Shown piece by piece: positions 49,310 to 49,565 of a stretch of DNA of 49,565 bases (the first letter of the stretch is position 1; the number at the start of each line of letters is the position of its first letter). Both the position numbers and the translations under genes were made by a program. The notes beneath the pieces are model-generated. The model ran no database searches. It saw only the letters and a list, made by a program, of their open reading frames with translations, and was not told the origin of the DNA. Source of the DNA: Nonomuraea candida (GTDB taxonomy: Bacteria; Actinomycetota; Actinomycetes; Streptosporangiales; Streptosporangiaceae); contig NZ_JOAG01000060.1 in the NCBI RefSeq assembly GCF_000725485.1, forward strand, positions 1 through 49,565, given 5' to 3'.

Positions 49310-49565
49310 GTCCCCCTACCTACCCGAGGGGGAGGGGCGAATCATCGATTTGACGGTTCCCGGAGGCGTACATAGAGTTCACCAGTCCCACGAGGACGGC
49401 GGTGATCGTCGGCCTCACTCGGGGGCACCTCCAGACTCCACCGCTTCGGTGCGGCGTGCGCGCCCACTCGGATCGGCTGGTAAGTTAGAGGGGTTGTCTC
49501 CGAAAGGGGGCGGCGCTTAATTCCCGCAGGTCGAGCGAGTCCGGTCAATTTGACAGAGACTTGAA
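49310..49565. promoter_or_regulatory. Gene-free right edge with a -35-like TTGACA
   Basis: No gene is visible in these 256 bases. Near the end GTCAATTTGAC (49544-49554) is a 5-1-5 palindrome overlapping a consensus -35 TTGACA (49550-49555), whose -10 would lie beyond the window. TAAGTTAG at 49481 is a -10-like box without a good -35. A strong promoter for a rightward gene or RNA operon just outside is possible. Confidence 0.3.

Overview
This window is 49.6 kb of very GC-rich DNA. Genes are densely packed, with many GTG starts and many 4-bp ATGA/GTGA overlaps between stop and start codons. Several promoters look leaderless. Protein families include BTAD/AfsR-type and NarL-type regulators, multi-domain secreted chitinases, an Erm methylase and WhiB7-style promoter elements. 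Together these suggest a filamentous actinomycete chromosome, probably Streptosporangiales or Streptomyces-like; the genus is inference. No rRNA, tRNA, insertion sequence, phage gene or CRISPR array was recognised. Small tandem repeats are unusually common.

Layout. (1) 0.1-7.8 kb is a polyamine uptake and catabolism cassette. A divergent Lrp/AsnC regulator faces an aminobutyraldehyde-type dehydrogenase, a PotA-D-B-C ABC transporter and a PuuB-like FAD amine oxidoreductase. (2) 7.9-9.8 kb holds an alpha/beta hydrolase and a lipoprotein of the serine beta-lactamase fold. (3) 9.9-17.9 kb is a minus-strand block: glycosyltransferase, DUF998 membrane protein, a miniature cytochrome P450 coupled to a PEP-mutase/isocitrate-lyase-family enzyme, a 966-aa BTAD/NTPase/TPR regulator and a drug-type MFS exporter. 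(4) 18-23.5 kb carries membrane proteins (DMT, DedA, VC0807-like, LysE) and a NarL-type sensor kinase with no response regulator beside it. (5) 23.6-26.9 kb holds an SBP56/methanethiol-oxidase homologue translationally coupled to a histidine-rich membrane protein, then an Lrp regulator divergent from an iodotyrosine-deiodinase-like flavoprotein.

(6) 27.0-35.8 kb is an extracellular hydrolase region: a secreted M14 zinc carboxypeptidase, then four consecutive GH18 chitinase-type genes. The chitinases sit behind one good promoter with a palindromic operator and a 17-bp stem-loop in a long 5' UTR. (7) 36.0-37.6 kb encodes a stand-alone, heavily eroded NarG-like protein with no nar operon, divergent from a GT-C glycosyltransferase. 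(8) 39.0-39.9 kb is an Erm rRNA methylase. Upstream of it lie a WhiB7-like promoter, a leaderless 25-codon leader ORF carrying an Arg-Ile-Arg motif, a 5-codon mini-ORF and a hairpin that can mask the ribosome-binding site. (9) 40.2-46.1 kb is a six-gene cassette (OmpR regulator, sensor kinase, lipoprotein, peptidoglycan-binding adaptor, MacB-type ATPase and permease), mostly joined by 4-bp overlaps. It looks like a self-sensing envelope or antibiotic efflux module. (10) 46.1-49.3 kb holds a small conserved protein, a prenyltransferase-like alpha-barrel protein, an AraC regulator and an AI-2E-family membrane protein.

The most unusual elements are the NarG-derived protein, the erm leader region, the mini-P450/PEP-mutase pair, the SBP56/His-rich pair and the chitinase operon with its 5' control region. 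All functional names rest on motif recognition by eye; no database search was run.
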